Positions 1-9,222 are shown, numbered from the stretch's first letter. The stretch: DNA of 46,923 nt from Candidatus Corynebacterium avicola (GCA_019114135.1 DXGC01000078.1:1-46923); one strand, 5' to 3'. Numbers and translations are program-made. Notes: generated from the letters alone by a model not told the origin.

Positions 1-68
1 GGTTGACGCTCGTATTCGTAGACGAAGTCGCGGACCTCGTCGTCGGTGTAGCCCGGGCTGATGCTCAT
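1..68 (-). CDS. Hypothetical protein, N-terminal fragment
   Basis: Only the first 22 codons are inside the window; the rest lies beyond base 1. The visible protein begins MSISPGYTDDEVRDFVYEYE and is rich in charged residues. The ATG at 68-66 follows a good ribosome-binding site (AAAGGAG on the minus strand, 84-78) with 9 bases between, which supports this start. It reads the same way as the acyl-CoA dehydrogenase upstream, but about 190 bases with their own operator-like palindromes separate them, so it probably has its own promoter. I do not recognise the family from this fragment. Confidence 0.6.
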   Translation of the reverse strand, partial: MSISPGYTDDEVRDFVYEYERQ

Positions 69-144
69 CGCCGGGACTCCTTTCTGTGTGGGAGTCGGAG
101 TGACTCACACACAGCCTGGCAAAGAGGGAAACCACGTGAAAATC

Positions 145-179
145 GGTCATTTGCAATGACCATGCGGACATTTGCGATG
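145..179. promoter_or_regulatory. Two tandem near-palindromes (operator-like)
   Basis: GGTCATTTGCAATGACC (145-161) is an inverted repeat with 7-bp arms and a 3-nt centre. A second copy of its core, CATTTGCGATG (169-179), matches CATTTGCAATG (148-158) at 10 of 11 positions. The two cores start 21 bp apart, two helical turns, which would place two bound dimers on the same DNA face. They lie 77-111 bases upstream of the minus-strand start at 68. The rest of 69-256 shows no gene. The regulator is unknown. Confidence 0.5.
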
Positions 180-256
180 CCGCATTCCGTCCAGAGACCC
201 CTTCGACTCTCCGGGTGAGCAGAAGTCCCTGGCAAGTCAGAGCCTCTCAGCGCGAC

Positions 257-2068
257 TCACAGCACCTTGGTGTCCAGTTCCGTGAACAGGGCGTCCGGGG
301 TGCCCAGCCGGTCCAGCGCCGGATCTACCTTCGGCAGTTCCCGGCTGAAGAAGTAGGACGCTGCGGAGGCCTTGCCGGCGGCCAGCGTCGCGTCCGGTCC
401 CTGCGCCGCGGCGTCCTGCATGTCGAGCCACAACCAGGCGACCACGATATGCCCGGTGACCTCGAGATAGTCGGTGGCGTGCGCCAGCGCGGCCGCCGCG
501 TCCCCGTTCTGCCACAGGGCGCCGCTGACCTCCACCAGTCGCTCCAGCCGGGACGCCAGTGCCGCGGCATGCTCCGGGAACCGTCCCGAAGTCCGTTCGA
601 TCGTTTCCCGCACCGTCTCGACCAGCAGTTTCAGGCCAGCACCTTTGTTCATCACAACCTTGCGCCCCAGCAGGTCCTGGCCCTGGATGCCGTGTGTCCC
701 CTCGTGGATCGGGTTGAGCCGGTTGTCGCGGTAGAACTGCTCCACGTTGTAGTCGCGGGTGTAGCCCGCCCCGCCGAGCACCTGGATCGCCAGGTCATTG
801 GCCGCCGGGCCGTACTGCGACGGCCAGCTCTTCACCACCGGGGTCAGCACGTCCAGCAGTAGCTCGTACCGGGCGCGCTCCTCGCCGGTGGACACCGTGG
901 CCTTGTCCACCAGGTTCGCCGCGTAGAGGCACAGCGCCATCGACCCTTCGGCGTAGGACTTCTGGGCCAGCAGCATCCGGCGCACATCGGCGTGCTCGAT
1001 GATCGGGACCTGCGGCTGGGCCGGGTCCTTCGCTCCGACCGGACGCCCCTGCGGACGGCTGCGGGCATACTCCAGCGACTCCAGGTAGCCGGTCATGGCA
1101 AGTGCTGCGGCACCGGTACCGACGCCGATCCGGGCCTCGTTCATCATGTGGAACATGTACTGCAGGCCGCGACCCTCCTCGCCGATGAGATAGCCGACTG
1201 CACCGGCCTCACCGCCGGGGGTGTGCGCACCTTCGCCGAAGTTCAGCAGGGTGTTCGTGGTGCCGCGGTAGCCCATCTTGTGGTTCAGCCCGGCGAGGAC
1301 GACGTCATTGCGCTCCCCGGCGGACGGGCCCTCCACCAGCACCTTCGGCACGATGAACAGGCTGAGACCCTTCGTGCCGGAGTCGACGGCACCGGTGCGG
1401 GCCAACACCAGGTGGACGATGTTCTCCGACATCTCGTGGTCGCCGCCGGAGATCCACATCTTCGTGCCGGTGATCCGCCAGGCGTCGCCGGACGCACCGT
1501 CGGTGCTCGTTGCGTCCTGCCGCCGCGCGCGGGTCTTCACGTCCGACAGTGAGGAGCCGGCGTGCGGCTCCGAGAGGCACATCGTCCCGAAGAAACGCCC
1601 CTCGAGCTGTGGCTCGACATAGGTGGCGATCTGCTCCTCCGAGCCGTGGGCCAGCAGTAGCGCGGCATTGGCCATGGTCAGCATGGGGTAGGCCGCGGTG
1701 GAAATATTGGCGGCCTGCGGCCAGGCGAAGCAGGCCCGCGCCACGGTCAGCGGCAGGTTCACCCCGCCGTAGGCCTCGTCGAAGGTCGCCGCCATCAGAC
1801 CGGAGGCGGAGAAGGCGTCGAGGGCCGGTTTCACCGCCTCATGGGTCGTGACCCGTTCTCCGTCGAAGGACGGTTCAGCCAGGTCGGAGGCGCGCATATG
1901 TGGTCGGAACAGGTTCTCGGCGATCTCACGGGAGGCGTCCAGCATCGCGTCGAAGGTTTCCCGGGAGTGCTCGGTGAAGGGTTCGTGGTTGGTGAGATCC
2001 CCGACCCTCAGCCAGTCGTGCAGAAGAAACGTGAGGTCAGAGACGTCGAGGATTTCTGGAGTGCTCAT
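257..2068 (-). CDS. Acyl-CoA dehydrogenase, FadE5-like
   Basis: 603-residue flavoprotein that would oxidise acyl-CoA to trans-2-enoyl-CoA in beta-oxidation, passing electrons to ETF. It is longer than the usual 380-400-residue acyl-CoA dehydrogenase and has the extended C-terminal helical region of the FadE5 type. Visible family features are the FAD-contacting MCLSEPHAGSS and WITGTK-type segments and the C-terminal VLGGAGYTRDYNVEQFYRD segment. It also has NPIHEGTHGIQ, whose Glu456 is the expected catalytic base. The frame stays open upstream of 2068, but residues MSTPEILDVSDLTFLLHDW begin the conserved part, so I chose the ATG at 2068-2066. No clear ribosome-binding site precedes it, and a TACATA-like -10 a little upstream suggests a short or absent leader. 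It is divergent from the MFS gene at 2282. Confidence 0.9.
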   Translation of the reverse strand: MSTPEILDVSDLTFLLHDWLRVGDLTNHEPFTEHSRETFDAMLDASREIAENLFRPHMRASDLAEPSFDGERVTTHEAVKPALDAFSASGLMAATFDEAYGGVNLPLTVARACFAWPQAANISTAAYPMLTMANAALLLAHGSEEQIATYVEPQLEGRFFGTMCLSEPHAGSSLSDVKTRARRQDATSTDGASGDAWRITGTKMWISGGDHEMSENIVHLVLARTGAVDSGTKGLSLFIVPKVLVEGPSAGERNDVVLAGLNHKMGYRGTTNTLLNFGEGAHTPGGEAGAVGYLIGEEGRGLQYMFHMMNEARIGVGTGAAALAMTGYLESLEYARSRPQGRPVGAKDPAQPQVPIIEHADVRRMLLAQKSYAEGSMALCLYAANLVDKATVSTGEERARYELLLDVLTPVVKSWPSQYGPAANDLAIQVLGGAGYTRDYNVEQFYRDNRLNPIHEGTHGIQGQDLLGRKVVMNKGAGLKLLVETVRETIERTSGRFPEHAAALASRLERLVEVSGALWQNGDAAAALAHATDYLEVTGHIVVAWLWLDMQDAAAQGPDATLAAGKASAASYFFSRELPKVDPALDRLGTPDALFTELDTKVL

Positions 2069-2281
2069 AACGGTGACATTACCGCAGCGGGTTATGTAGT
2101 TTTGACGAAAAGCATACCTGAGGAAAGGATCACCCGGAATGCAGAGAAACCAAGATTCAAGTAGCGCAGCAGGGTGCGCCGCCCGGGTCGCCGACTTCAC
2201 CGGTGCGGGCGGTGGCGTCTCCGCTGTCTCGCATCTGCGGGAGGCCGTCCCGATTTCCGTAGCGACAAGGGAAGGCGGTGA

Positions 2282-3649
2282 ATGACCATGGGCATCAATC
2301 TCTCCCACCGCCCCTCCTCCGGCCATCCCGACATTCCCGCCGCGCCGGCTGCCAGCGACCTTTACCGTCAAGCCACGCACAAGGCTCTGTTCCGGCTGAT
2401 CCCCCTGCTGTGTCTCGCCTACTTCATGAACTACGTGGACCGGACCAACATCGGTCTGGCGAAGTCCCACCTTCAGGCCGATGTAGGCATCAGCGTCGCA
2501 GCATTCGGGCTCGGTGCCGGCCTGTTCTTCGTCGCCTACGCACTTGTCGAGGTCCCCAGCAACCTCATCATGTACCGGGTCGGACCCCGCATATGGATCG
2601 CCCGTATCGCCATCAGCTGGGGTATCGTCACGGCGCTGATGATGTTCGTCAGCAACGACGTGACGTTCTACATCGCCCGGTTCGCACTCGGTGCGGCGGA
2701 GGCCGGTCTCTACCCCGCCATCCTGTACATGGTCACCCAGTGGTTCGCGCAGCGTGACCGGGGGAAGATCATCGGGTACGTCTACATCGCCGCCTGTCTC
2801 GGGATGCTCATCGGATCACCGATGAGTGGGGCGCTGATGGGGCTCCAGGATGTGGGAGGCCTCCACGGCTGGCAGTGGATGTTCCTCATCGAGGGCGTGT
2901 TCACCGTGCTTGTCGGCTTTGCGGTGCTGTTGTTCGTCCCCAACCGACCGCGGGACGCGTCCTGGCTCGACCCGGACGAGGCGCAGGCCCTGGAGGATGC
3001 CGCCGGGGGAAGCGGTCGGGCCCACGAGTCACATTCCCTCAAGGGGAACATGAAGACCGCTTTCGGGCGTCCGTTCATCATCATCGTGGGGCTGATCTAC
3101 TTCCTCAACCAGATCACCATCAACGGAATCACCGTCAACATCCCGTCCATCGTCGAGCGGATGAACGTCGACTCCTCCTTCATCGTCGGTGTTCTCAGCG
3201 GCATGTATGGTGCGGGCGCCCTGGTCGGTGTGCTCGTCGTCCCCCGGATTGCCCTGAAGATGAGTGAGACACGGCTTATCGCGATACTCGCAGCAGGGTG
3301 TGCAATCGTTGCAGGCCTGTTCCTGATGACTGATTCCCCCGCCATCCAGATCGTGCTGATCTTCATTCTCGGAGGACTGACGACCGGAACGCTCCCTGTC
3401 TTCTGGTCTGTCGTGATGCCGCGGATGGGTGGCCTCATGGCCGCCGCCGGCCTCGCCTTCATCAGTACCATCGGAATGAGTGGCGGATTCGTGGGTCCGT
3501 ATGTCTTCGGCCTGGTGGAGTCCCAGTCCGGAACCCCGGTCACCGGTTTCTACGTCATCGTCGTGGTCTCCATCATCGGAGCCGCACTTGTTGCTCCTCT
3601 GAACCGGTCATTGCGGAACGAGGACAGAAACGCTGCTTCCGGGTCCTGA
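2282..3649 (+). CDS. MFS transporter, anion:cation symporter (ACS) type
   Basis: 455-residue, 12-TM major facilitator. The segment LAYFMNYVDRTNIGLAKSHL near residues 41-60 is typical of the ACS family (phthalate, tartrate, 4-hydroxyphenylacetate and hexuronate permeases). It is followed by FFVAYALVEVPSNLIMYRVG and RFALGAAEAGLYPAILYMVTQW. A hydrophilic loop around residues 225-255 separates the two six-helix halves. An organic-acid or sugar-acid substrate is inferred from family alone. Start at ATG 2282 after an AAGGCGGTG-like site; an ATG two codons later is possible. The SDR gene starts 58 bp downstream on the same strand, so import followed by oxidation or reduction of the same substrate is plausible. 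Confidence 0.88.
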   Translation: MTMGINLSHRPSSGHPDIPAAPAASDLYRQATHKALFRLIPLLCLAYFMNYVDRTNIGLAKSHLQADVGISVAAFGLGAGLFFVAYALVEVPSNLIMYRVGPRIWIARIAISWGIVTALMMFVSNDVTFYIARFALGAAEAGLYPAILYMVTQWFAQRDRGKIIGYVYIAACLGMLIGSPMSGALMGLQDVGGLHGWQWMFLIEGVFTVLVGFAVLLFVPNRPRDASWLDPDEAQALEDAAGGSGRAHESHSLKGNMKTAFGRPFIIIVGLIYFLNQITINGITVNIPSIVERMNVDSSFIVGVLSGMYGAGALVGVLVVPRIALKMSETRLIAILAAGCAIVAGLFLMTDSPAIQIVLIFILGGLTTGTLPVFWSVVMPRMGGLMAAAGLAFISTIGMSGGFVGPYVFGLVESQSGTPVTGFYVIVVVSIIGAALVAPLNRSLRNEDRNAASGS

Positions 3650-3707
3650 GTGGAAAACACGGTGACGGTCTGGAGCGGATACATCACGAGCTAACCCGAA
3701 AGGCACC

Positions 3708-4523
3708 ATGACCAGCACACCCCACGCATTCGACATCTCCGGACGCACCGTCCTGATCACCGGCGGTGCCCGCGGCATCGGCCGCATGCTGGCCGAGGGC
3801 CTGCTGCACGCCGGGGCGAACGTCCTGGTCACCACCCGCCGGCCGGACGCTGCGGCCGAGGTAGAGAAGGAGCTCGGCGAGTTCGGCGAGGTTCATGCCA
3901 TCGCCGCGGACATCTCCACCGAGGACGGTTGCCAGGAGGTCCTCGCGCAGATCGAGGAGTACACCGGGCAGCACTCGGGCAGGTTGGACGGCCTGGTCAA
4001 CAACGCCGGTGCGACCTGGGGTGCCGGCTTCGACGACTTCCCGCCGGAGGCCTGGGACAAGGTCCTGGGTGCCAACGTGAAGGCACCGTTCCGCCTGGCA
4101 CAGCTGCTGCGTCCGCTGCTCGATGCGCGTGCGGCGGAGGGCCTGGACCCCGGTCGGATCATCAACGTCGGCTCGATCGACGGGCTGGCCGTGCCGAACT
4201 ACGAGAACTACTCCTACGCTGCGTCGAAGGCGGCGGTGCACCACCTGACGAAGGTCATGGCGGCGAAGCTGGCGCCGTCGATCCTGGTCAACGCGATCGC
4301 GCCGGGGCCGTTCCCGACCAGGATGATGTCCTGGGTGCTCGACGAGCGCGGCGAAGAGGTCAACGCCGCCAACCCCCTGGGACGCATCGGACGCCCGGAG
4401 GACGTCACCTCGCTGGTCACTTTCCTGCTGGCGCCGGGGAGCTCCTACATCACCGGCACGACCATCCCGCTGGACGGCGGGCTGACCTCGACCATGTCCG
4501 TGGCGATGTTCGCCGAGGAGTAG
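3708..4523 (+). CDS. Short-chain dehydrogenase/reductase (SDR)
   Basis: 271-residue classical SDR. The nucleotide-binding motif TGGARGIG is at residues 18-25, the NNAG motif at 98-101, and the catalytic Ser156-Tyr170-Lys174 set sits in VGSIDGL and YSYAASK. The C-terminal [31 protein letters not shown] is the usual SDR tail. The Arg44-Arg45 pair after the second beta strand favours NADP(H), by family rule. GAAAGG about 6 bases before the ATG at 3708 is the ribosome-binding site. It follows the ACS-type transporter at 2282 and probably shares its transcript; substrate unknown. It converges on copA with only 22 bp between stop codons. Confidence 0.9.
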   Translation: MTSTPHAFDISGRTVLITGGARGIGRMLAEGLLHAGANVLVTTRRPDAAAEVEKELGEFGEVHAIAADISTEDGCQEVLAQIEEYTGQHSGRLDGLVNNAGATWGAGFDDFPPEAWDKVLGANVKAPFRLAQLLRPLLDARAAEGLDPGRIINVGSIDGLAVPNYENYSYAASKAAVHHLTKVMAAKLAPSILVNAIAPGPFPTRMMSWVLDERGEEVNAANPLGRIGRPEDVTSLVTFLLAPGSSYITGTTIPLDGGLTSTMSVAMFAEE

Positions 4524-4545
4524 GCGCAGGATAGGCCCACGCCTC

Positions 4546-6834
4546 TCAGCCGCGGTTGGTGTGGAACCGCCGCAGCCGCAGCGAGTTGGACACCACGAAC
4601 ACCGAGGAGAACGCCATCGCCACACCGGCGAGCATCGGGTTGAGCAGCCCGATCGCCGCGACCGGGATCAGCGCCACGTTGTAGGCGAAGGCCCAGAACA
4701 GGTTGCCGCGAATCGTGCCCAGCGTCCGGCGCGACAGCTGGATCGCGTCGCCGGCCGAACGCAGGTCGTCGTTCATCAGCGTGATGTCGGACGCCTCGAT
4801 CGCCACGTCCGTTCCCGCGCCCATCGCCAGACCCAGGTCGGCGGTGGCCAGGGCGGCGGCGTCGTTGACACCGTCGCCGACCATCGCCACACGCTTGCCC
4901 TCGCCCTGCAGACGCTCGACCTCGGCGACCTTGTCGTCGGGCATGACCCCGGCGATGACGTTGCCGGGATCGATACCAACCTCGGACGCCACGGCCTTCG
5001 CCGCGCCCTCGTTGTCACCGGTCAGCAGCCACGGGGTCAGGCCCAGTTCCTTCAGCTCGGCGACGGCCTTGGCCGAGGACTCCTTCACCGTGTCGCGCAC
5101 GGTGATCACCCCGGCCGGCGTGCCGTCGACCTCGACGACGACGGGCGTGCCACCGGCCGCCTGCGCGGAAGCGAAAGCATCCTGCAGATCGGACGGCAGG
5201 TCCGCGCCGGGGCGTCCGACGGTGACGGTGCGGCCGTCGACGGTGCCGGAGACGCCGCGTCCCGCGGTGGTGGTGAAGTCGCTGACCTGCGGGAGGGAAG
5301 CGTCCTCACCGAGCTTCTTCTGCGCGGCACGCACGATCGCCTGGGCGATCGGGTGCTCCGAGCCGGACTCCACCGCCGCGGCCTGGAGCAGTACGTCCCC
5401 GGTCACATCGCTGACGCTCATCACGCCGGAGGTCACCGTGCCGGTCTTGTCCATGACGACCGTGTCGACGCGTCGGGTGGACTCCAGCACCTCCGGGCCC
5501 TTGATCAGCAGGCCCAGCTGCGCGCCGCGTCCGGTGCCGACCAGCAGCGCGGTCGGCGTGGCCAGGCCCAGGGCGCAGGGGCAGGCGATGATCAGCACGG
5601 CCACCGCGGCGGTGAACGCCGGGGCCACCCCGCCACCGGTCGCCATGTGGATGATCAGCGTGGCGACCGCGATGAGCACCACGATCGGCACGAAGTACTG
5701 GGAGATCCGGTCGACCAGACGCTGCACCGGAGCCTTCTTCGACTGCGCGTCGGTGACCAGTTTCGCCATCTGCGAGAGCGTGGTGTCCGACCCGACGCGG
5801 GTGGCGCGCACCAGCAGACGGCCCGATGTGCTGATCGTCGCTCCGGTCACCGTGTCGCCGGACGCGACCTCGACCGGCACGGACTCACCGGTGAGCATCG
5901 ACTCGTCCACCGCGGAGGTGCCCTCGGTGACGACACCGTCGGTGGCGATCTTCTCGCCGGGACGGGTGACGAAAACGTCCCTGACCTGCAGCTGGCTGAT
6001 CGGCACGCGCACCTCGGCGCCGTCGCGGATCACCGCGGCATCCTTGGCGCCCATGTCCAGGAGCTTGCGCAGCGCCTCCGAGGACTGTCCCTTGGCGCGG
6101 GTCTCGAACCAGCGTCCGAGCAGCAGGAACGTGATGACCACGGCGACGGACTCGAGGTAGATCTCGTCCATCGTGGTGTGCGACGGCAGCAGGTGCATCT
6201 CCATGGTCATGCCCGCGTGCCCGGCGTTGCCGAGGAAGAGCGCCCACAGACTCCACAGGTACGCCGCGGTGGTACCCAGGGTGACCAGCGTGTCCATGGT
6301 GAAGGCGCCGTGGCGCAGGTTCGCCCACGTGGCCTTGTGGAACGGCGAGCCGCCCCAGAAGTACACCGGGGTCACGGCGGCGAGTACCGCCCACTGCCAG
6401 TTGTCGAACTGGAGGGCGGGGATCATGCTGACCAGCACGACCGGCACCGTGACCAGCGCGGAGATGATGGTGCGGTGTTTCAGGTCGGACGCTTCGGCGT
6501 CGCGCGCCGCGTCAATCTGCACCTGGCCGGACGCAGCGTTCGCGCCGCTGTCAGCGGCGTCGGACGTCGCCGGTGCGTCCTGAACGTCCTGTTCGTCGGC
6601 CATGGCGAAGGCGTCGTAGCCGGCGCCCTGGACGGTGCTGATCAGGGTGGGGGTGTCGACCTTGGACGGGTCGTAGGACACGGACGCTGACTCGGTGGCG
6701 AAGTTGACGGTGGCGTCGACGCCGTCGAGCTTGTTGAGCTTGCGCTCCACCCGGTTCGAGCATGAGGTGCAGGTCATGCCCGTGACGCCGAGATCGAGCT
6801 GGATCAGGTCGGCGGTTGGGTGTGTCTGTGTCAT
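4546..6834 (-). CDS. copA: Copper-exporting P1B-type ATPase CopA
   Basis: 762-residue P-type ATPase that would export Cu(I) across the cytoplasmic membrane. It has an N-terminal heavy-metal-associated domain with GMTCTSC (Cys22, Cys25), and an acidic Ala/Asp linker at about residues 80-117. The intramembrane metal site is C418-P-C420, the phosphorylation site D462-KTGT, the nucleotide-domain motif SEHP at 492-495, and the GDGVND hinge at 653-658. Met/His-rich residues between TM segments near 206-220 ([17 protein letters not shown]) may help release copper. The gene follows copZ by 35 bp on the same strand, so the pair is one operon under the CsoR-type operator at 7129-7147. Confidence 0.96.
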   Translation of the reverse strand: MTQTHPTADLIQLDLGVTGMTCTSCSNRVERKLNKLDGVDATVNFATESASVSYDPSKVDTPTLISTVQGAGYDAFAMADEQDVQDAPATSDAADSGANAASGQVQIDAARDAEASDLKHRTIISALVTVPVVLVSMIPALQFDNWQWAVLAAVTPVYFWGGSPFHKATWANLRHGAFTMDTLVTLGTTAAYLWSLWALFLGNAGHAGMTMEMHLLPSHTTMDEIYLESVAVVITFLLLGRWFETRAKGQSSEALRKLLDMGAKDAAVIRDGAEVRVPISQLQVRDVFVTRPGEKIATDGVVTEGTSAVDESMLTGESVPVEVASGDTVTGATISTSGRLLVRATRVGSDTTLSQMAKLVTDAQSKKAPVQRLVDRISQYFVPIVVLIAVATLIIHMATGGGVAPAFTAAVAVLIIACPCALGLATPTALLVGTGRGAQLGLLIKGPEVLESTRRVDTVVMDKTGTVTSGVMSVSDVTGDVLLQAAAVESGSEHPIAQAIVRAAQKKLGEDASLPQVSDFTTTAGRGVSGTVDGRTVTVGRPGADLPSDLQDAFASAQAAGGTPVVVEVDGTPAGVITVRDTVKESSAKAVAELKELGLTPWLLTGDNEGAAKAVASEVGIDPGNVIAGVMPDDKVAEVERLQGEGKRVAMVGDGVNDAAALATADLGLAMGAGTDVAIEASDITLMNDDLRSAGDAIQLSRRTLGTIRGNLFWAFAYNVALIPVAAIGLLNPMLAGVAMAFSSVFVVSNSLRLRRFHTNRG

Positions 6835-6869
6835 GACGAATCAGTCCTGGTGACGGTGCTGGGTGATGC

Positions 6870-7067
6870 TTACTTGACGGCGTAGCCGGCCTCGTCGACC
6901 GCGGCGGTGACCTGATCGTCGGTGAACTCGCCGGTGACGGCGACATTACCGGTGTCCAGGTCGGCCTCGACGCCGGTGACGCCGGCGATCTCGGAGATCT
7001 CCTCCTCGACGGATGCCTTGCAGTGGCCGCAGGTCATGCCGGTGACGGTGTAGTTCTTGGTGGCCAT
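6870..7067 (-). CDS. copZ: Copper chaperone CopZ (HMA domain)
   Basis: 65-residue single heavy-metal-associated domain (MATKNYTVTGMTCGHCKASV...). The Cu(I)-binding motif is GMTCGHC, and the C-terminal EAGYAVK completes the ferredoxin-like fold. It would carry Cu(I) to CopA, encoded 35 bp downstream. I chose the ATG at 7067-7065 rather than the upstream in-frame start at 7112, because AAGGAGC sits just before it and the HMA domain begins there. It is the first gene of the copper operon. Confidence 0.95.
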   Translation of the reverse strand: MATKNYTVTGMTCGHCKASVEEEISEIAGVTGVEADLDTGNVAVTGEFTDDQVTAAVDEAGYAVK

Positions 7068-7128
7068 GGTGAGCTCCTTGCTTCCTGTGCCTGTTGTGCT
7101 CCCGTGGAGCACCTTCCACCTCCGACGT

Positions 7129-7147
7129 TATACCCAAGGGGGGTATT
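7129..7147 (-). promoter_or_regulatory. CsoR-type copper operator overlapping the copZ promoter
   Basis: On the minus strand the sequence is AATACCCCCCTTGGGTATAA. This ATACCC..GGGTAT palindrome (half-sites 7130-7135 and 7141-7146) matches known CsoR copper operators. The GGGTATAAC end supplies a TATAAC -10, with TTGCGC about 15 bases upstream as a possible -35, so bound CsoR would block copZ-copA transcription until Cu(I) is present. No csoR gene lies nearby in the window. The gene-free stretch 7068-7429 holds this operator, then about 230 bp with nothing recognisable, then the palindromic promoter at 7380-7422. Confidence 0.8.
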
Positions 7148-7379
7148 GCGCAAGGGTGGGAACGGAGCCGTACCGATTCATGGCGAAACCCCGTACCCGC
7201 TGCCACTGAAGCACTCGATCCGCCATGCTGCGATCCGCCATGCGTCGTTCCTTTTGTGTACAGAGCTTCACGCGGGAGGGGAAGCGTTACGGATCTGGTC
7301 TCCCCCTGTCGGCGACATCCCGATTTCGTGATATTCCCCTCCATCGGCGCTTTGCGCCAGGGGCTTGTGGCATTTCCTA

Positions 7380-7410
7380 CCGAACTAACCGGTTTGACAG
7401 GTTAGTTCGG
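7380..7410 (+). promoter_or_regulatory. 11-bp perfect inverted repeat over a -35 element
   Basis: CCGAACTAACC (7380-7390) and GGTTAGTTCGG (7400-7410) are perfect inverted repeats around a 9-nt centre. The centre contains a perfect -35 hexamer TTGACA (7394-7399). Seventeen bases on lies TTCACT (7417-7422), a weak -10, and 7 bases later the ATG at 7430. The size and shape suit a TetR-like repressor site over the promoter of the MFS gene. No TetR-family gene is nearby, so the regulator is unknown. Confidence 0.65.
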
Positions 7411-7429
7411 TTGAGGTTCACTCGACGCC

Positions 7430-8659
7430 ATGCCGACATCGACAACATCGACAACATCGACAACATCGACAACATCGCCACTGAATGCCCCTCGGTCGAC
7501 GAAGCCTCTCGTCCTCACCGTCCTGTCCCTGATGGTCGTCGTCATGGCGCACTCGAACATGCCGACGCCGCTGTACTACATCTACGGACGCGAATTCGAG
7601 GTCACGACCGGCGCGATCACGGTGATCTACGCGATGTACGCCGTCGGCATTGCGGTCGGACTTGTCCTGGTCAATTCGGTCACCGCCAGATTCGGTCAAC
7701 GACTCACCCTGGTTGCGGCGGCAGTCTCCGGCGTGTTCAGCAACGCGCTCTTCCTGGCTGCGGACGCCATAGGATGGCTGCTCGCGGCGCGGATCCTCAC
7801 CGGCGTCGCCTGCGGGTTCGTCATGAGCGTCGGGACGACCTTCGCCATCGAGCTCACCGCCGAGCGCAACAGAAAGGCGACGGCCGTGGCAGCCACCGCA
7901 TGCAACGTCGTTGGCATGGGGCTCGGCCCGGTGCTCGGCGGCATCGCGGCGGACTACGCCACCGCTCCGGTGACCGTCGTCTTCGCTACCCACCTGGCGC
8001 TTCTGGTGGTGGCGGGAGTTCTCCTCGTGGCACTCGGGAACCGGGACCACACGGGCCTGGCATCGTCGACCGGCCGGTTCCGGCCACCGTCGGAGCCAGG
8101 TTTCCGGCCCGTCTTTTTCGGGTTGTCGCTGGTGGGACTGGCCGGCGTCGGTGTCTTCGGACTCGTTGCTGCGCTGACCCCGGCATTCCTGACCGACATC
8201 GGTGTGGACGCCTCCTTCACCGTCAGCGGAGCGGTGATCGCCTGCATCTTCGCCGGCTCAGCCGCGGCACAGTTCGTCCTGAACAAGATCGGTGTCCGCA
8301 CCGGACTCTTCGCGGGTGCGTCCGCCCTCGTCGTGGGCCTGACGTTGCTTGCGGCGGCCGTGAACGTCAGCCAGATCTGGGTGTACGTCCTGGCAGCGGT
8401 GGTCAGTGGCGTCGGCCAAGGGATGACCATGTCCCGGTCGGTGGTGTCTGTCTCCACTGCGGCGCAGAACGCCGGCGAACGGGTGTCGGCGGTGTCCCTG
8501 TTCTACTTCCTCGTCTACCTGCTGGCGTCGGCGCCGGTCATGGTCGTCGGTGTGGTCCAACGCAGTGCAGGGTTGGGGACGGCGGCCGTGTTGTTCTCGG
8601 CGTTGTCAGCGCTCGCCGTCGTTGTCGGCACGATGCTCGCAGTCAGGCGGCAGAGGTGA
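7430..8659 (+). CDS. MFS transporter (probable efflux permease)
   Basis: 409-residue, 12-TM major facilitator. After a Thr/Ser-rich N-terminus the first helix carries MVVVMAHSNMPTPLYYIYG. The cytoplasmic loop after TM2 has VTARFGQRL, and TM4-5 contains LTGVACGFVMSVGTTFAIELT, typical of drug-efflux or arabinose-efflux-like MFS proteins. Substrate not predictable. The ATG at 7430 lies 7 bases after a candidate -10 with no ribosome-binding site, so the message may be leaderless. Codons 3-15 are a 9-bp tandem repeat giving Thr-Ser-Thr units. It converges with the CGNR gene at 8684. Confidence 0.85.
   Translation: MPTSTTSTTSTTSTTSPLNAPRSTKPLVLTVLSLMVVVMAHSNMPTPLYYIYGREFEVTTGAITVIYAMYAVGIAVGLVLVNSVTARFGQRLTLVAAAVSGVFSNALFLAADAIGWLLAARILTGVACGFVMSVGTTFAIELTAERNRKATAVAATACNVVGMGLGPVLGGIAADYATAPVTVVFATHLALLVVAGVLLVALGNRDHTGLASSTGRFRPPSEPGFRPVFFGLSLVGLAGVGVFGLVAALTPAFLTDIGVDASFTVSGAVIACIFAGSAAAQFVLNKIGVRTGLFAGASALVVGLTLLAAAVNVSQIWVYVLAAVVSGVGQGMTMSRSVVSVSTAAQNAGERVSAVSLFYFLVYLLASAPVMVVGVVQRSAGLGTAAVLFSALSALAVVVGTMLAVRRQR
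7436..7474 (+). repeat. 9-bp tandem repeat inside the MFS N-terminus
   Basis: The unit ACATCGACA is repeated four times and followed by a partial unit (ACATCG). Because the unit is three codons, copy-number changes would add or remove Thr-Ser-Thr without a frameshift. It begins two codons after the start ATG. Confidence 0.85.
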
Positions 8660-8683
8660 CTCCCATGCGTAATCGCCGACGCA

Positions 8684-9220
8684 TCACCGGTCGTATCTGG
8701 CCCGGTGCCGGCGGACAGCGGCACGGTTCGCGCACCGTACGCCGCAGAAGCGCTGGCGCCCGTTGCGGGTGACGTCGACGACGACGTTCCGGCACGGACT
8801 TCTCGACTCGGTGCCGGCTGCGCAACGGCGCAGGCGGTGCATGCCCCGGGTGGTCAGGTGCAGCGCGGTCCCCACGGAGATCACCGCCTTGAGCACATGT
8901 CCCATTGAGTCATCGTCGTCGCGGTAGTGCAGGTGCCAGCCTTCGCCGTCGTGGTCGGTAAGCCGCGGATACGCCGCTGCTTCGGCCATGGCGCTGTTGA
9001 GCAACTGGCTTCGTTTTTCGTCGTTGGGGGCGTCGACGATGTCGAGCCAGTTGTCGATCACGCCTCGCACGTCGGTGTAGTCGGAGTCTGTGACCGGGAA
9101 CGGCATTGTCATCCCGAAGTCCCGGGTGCGGGATTCGATCCCCGCACGGTCGGACGGCCAGTCGTTGGCCAGAGACTGTGCGAGGAGGACGGCATACTCG
9201 CCGTAAGGGTTGAGATGCAT
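8684..9220 (-). CDS. CGNR zinc-finger (ABATE-type) regulator
   Basis: 178-residue protein. The N-terminal ~125 residues look helical, as in the ABATE region of putative stress-induced regulators. The C-terminal segment RNGRQRFCGVRCANRAAVRRHRARY is the CGNR zinc-finger signature, here CGVRCANR instead of the usual CSMATCGNR. Two more cysteines (RRC and SPC) precede it to complete a metal site. A DNA-binding role is inferred from family. No clear ribosome-binding site precedes the ATG at 9220-9218. It is divergent from the zinc-ribbon gene at 9271, with an operator-like palindrome between, and is paralogous in type to the CGNR protein at 9553. Confidence 0.75.
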   Translation of the reverse strand: MHLNPYGEYAVLLAQSLANDWPSDRAGIESRTRDFGMTMPFPVTDSDYTDVRGVIDNWLDIVDAPNDEKRSQLLNSAMAEAAAYPRLTDHDGEGWHLHYRDDDDSMGHVLKAVISVGTALHLTTRGMHRLRRCAAGTESRSPCRNVVVDVTRNGRQRFCGVRCANRAAVRRHRARYDR

Positions 9221-9222
9221 AA

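Noticed and set aside
2069..2470. N-terminal extension of the acyl-CoA dehydrogenase
   Set aside because: It runs into the divergent MFS gene and lacks family similarity; the conserved protein starts at 2068.
4561..6690. A 709-codon plus-strand open frame over copA
   Set aside because: His/Arg/Gly-rich shadow of copA; copA motifs are complete on the minus strand.
7436..7474. Short repeats that might suggest a CRISPR array
   Set aside because: The unit is 9 bp without spacers and is in frame within an MFS gene; no cas genes.
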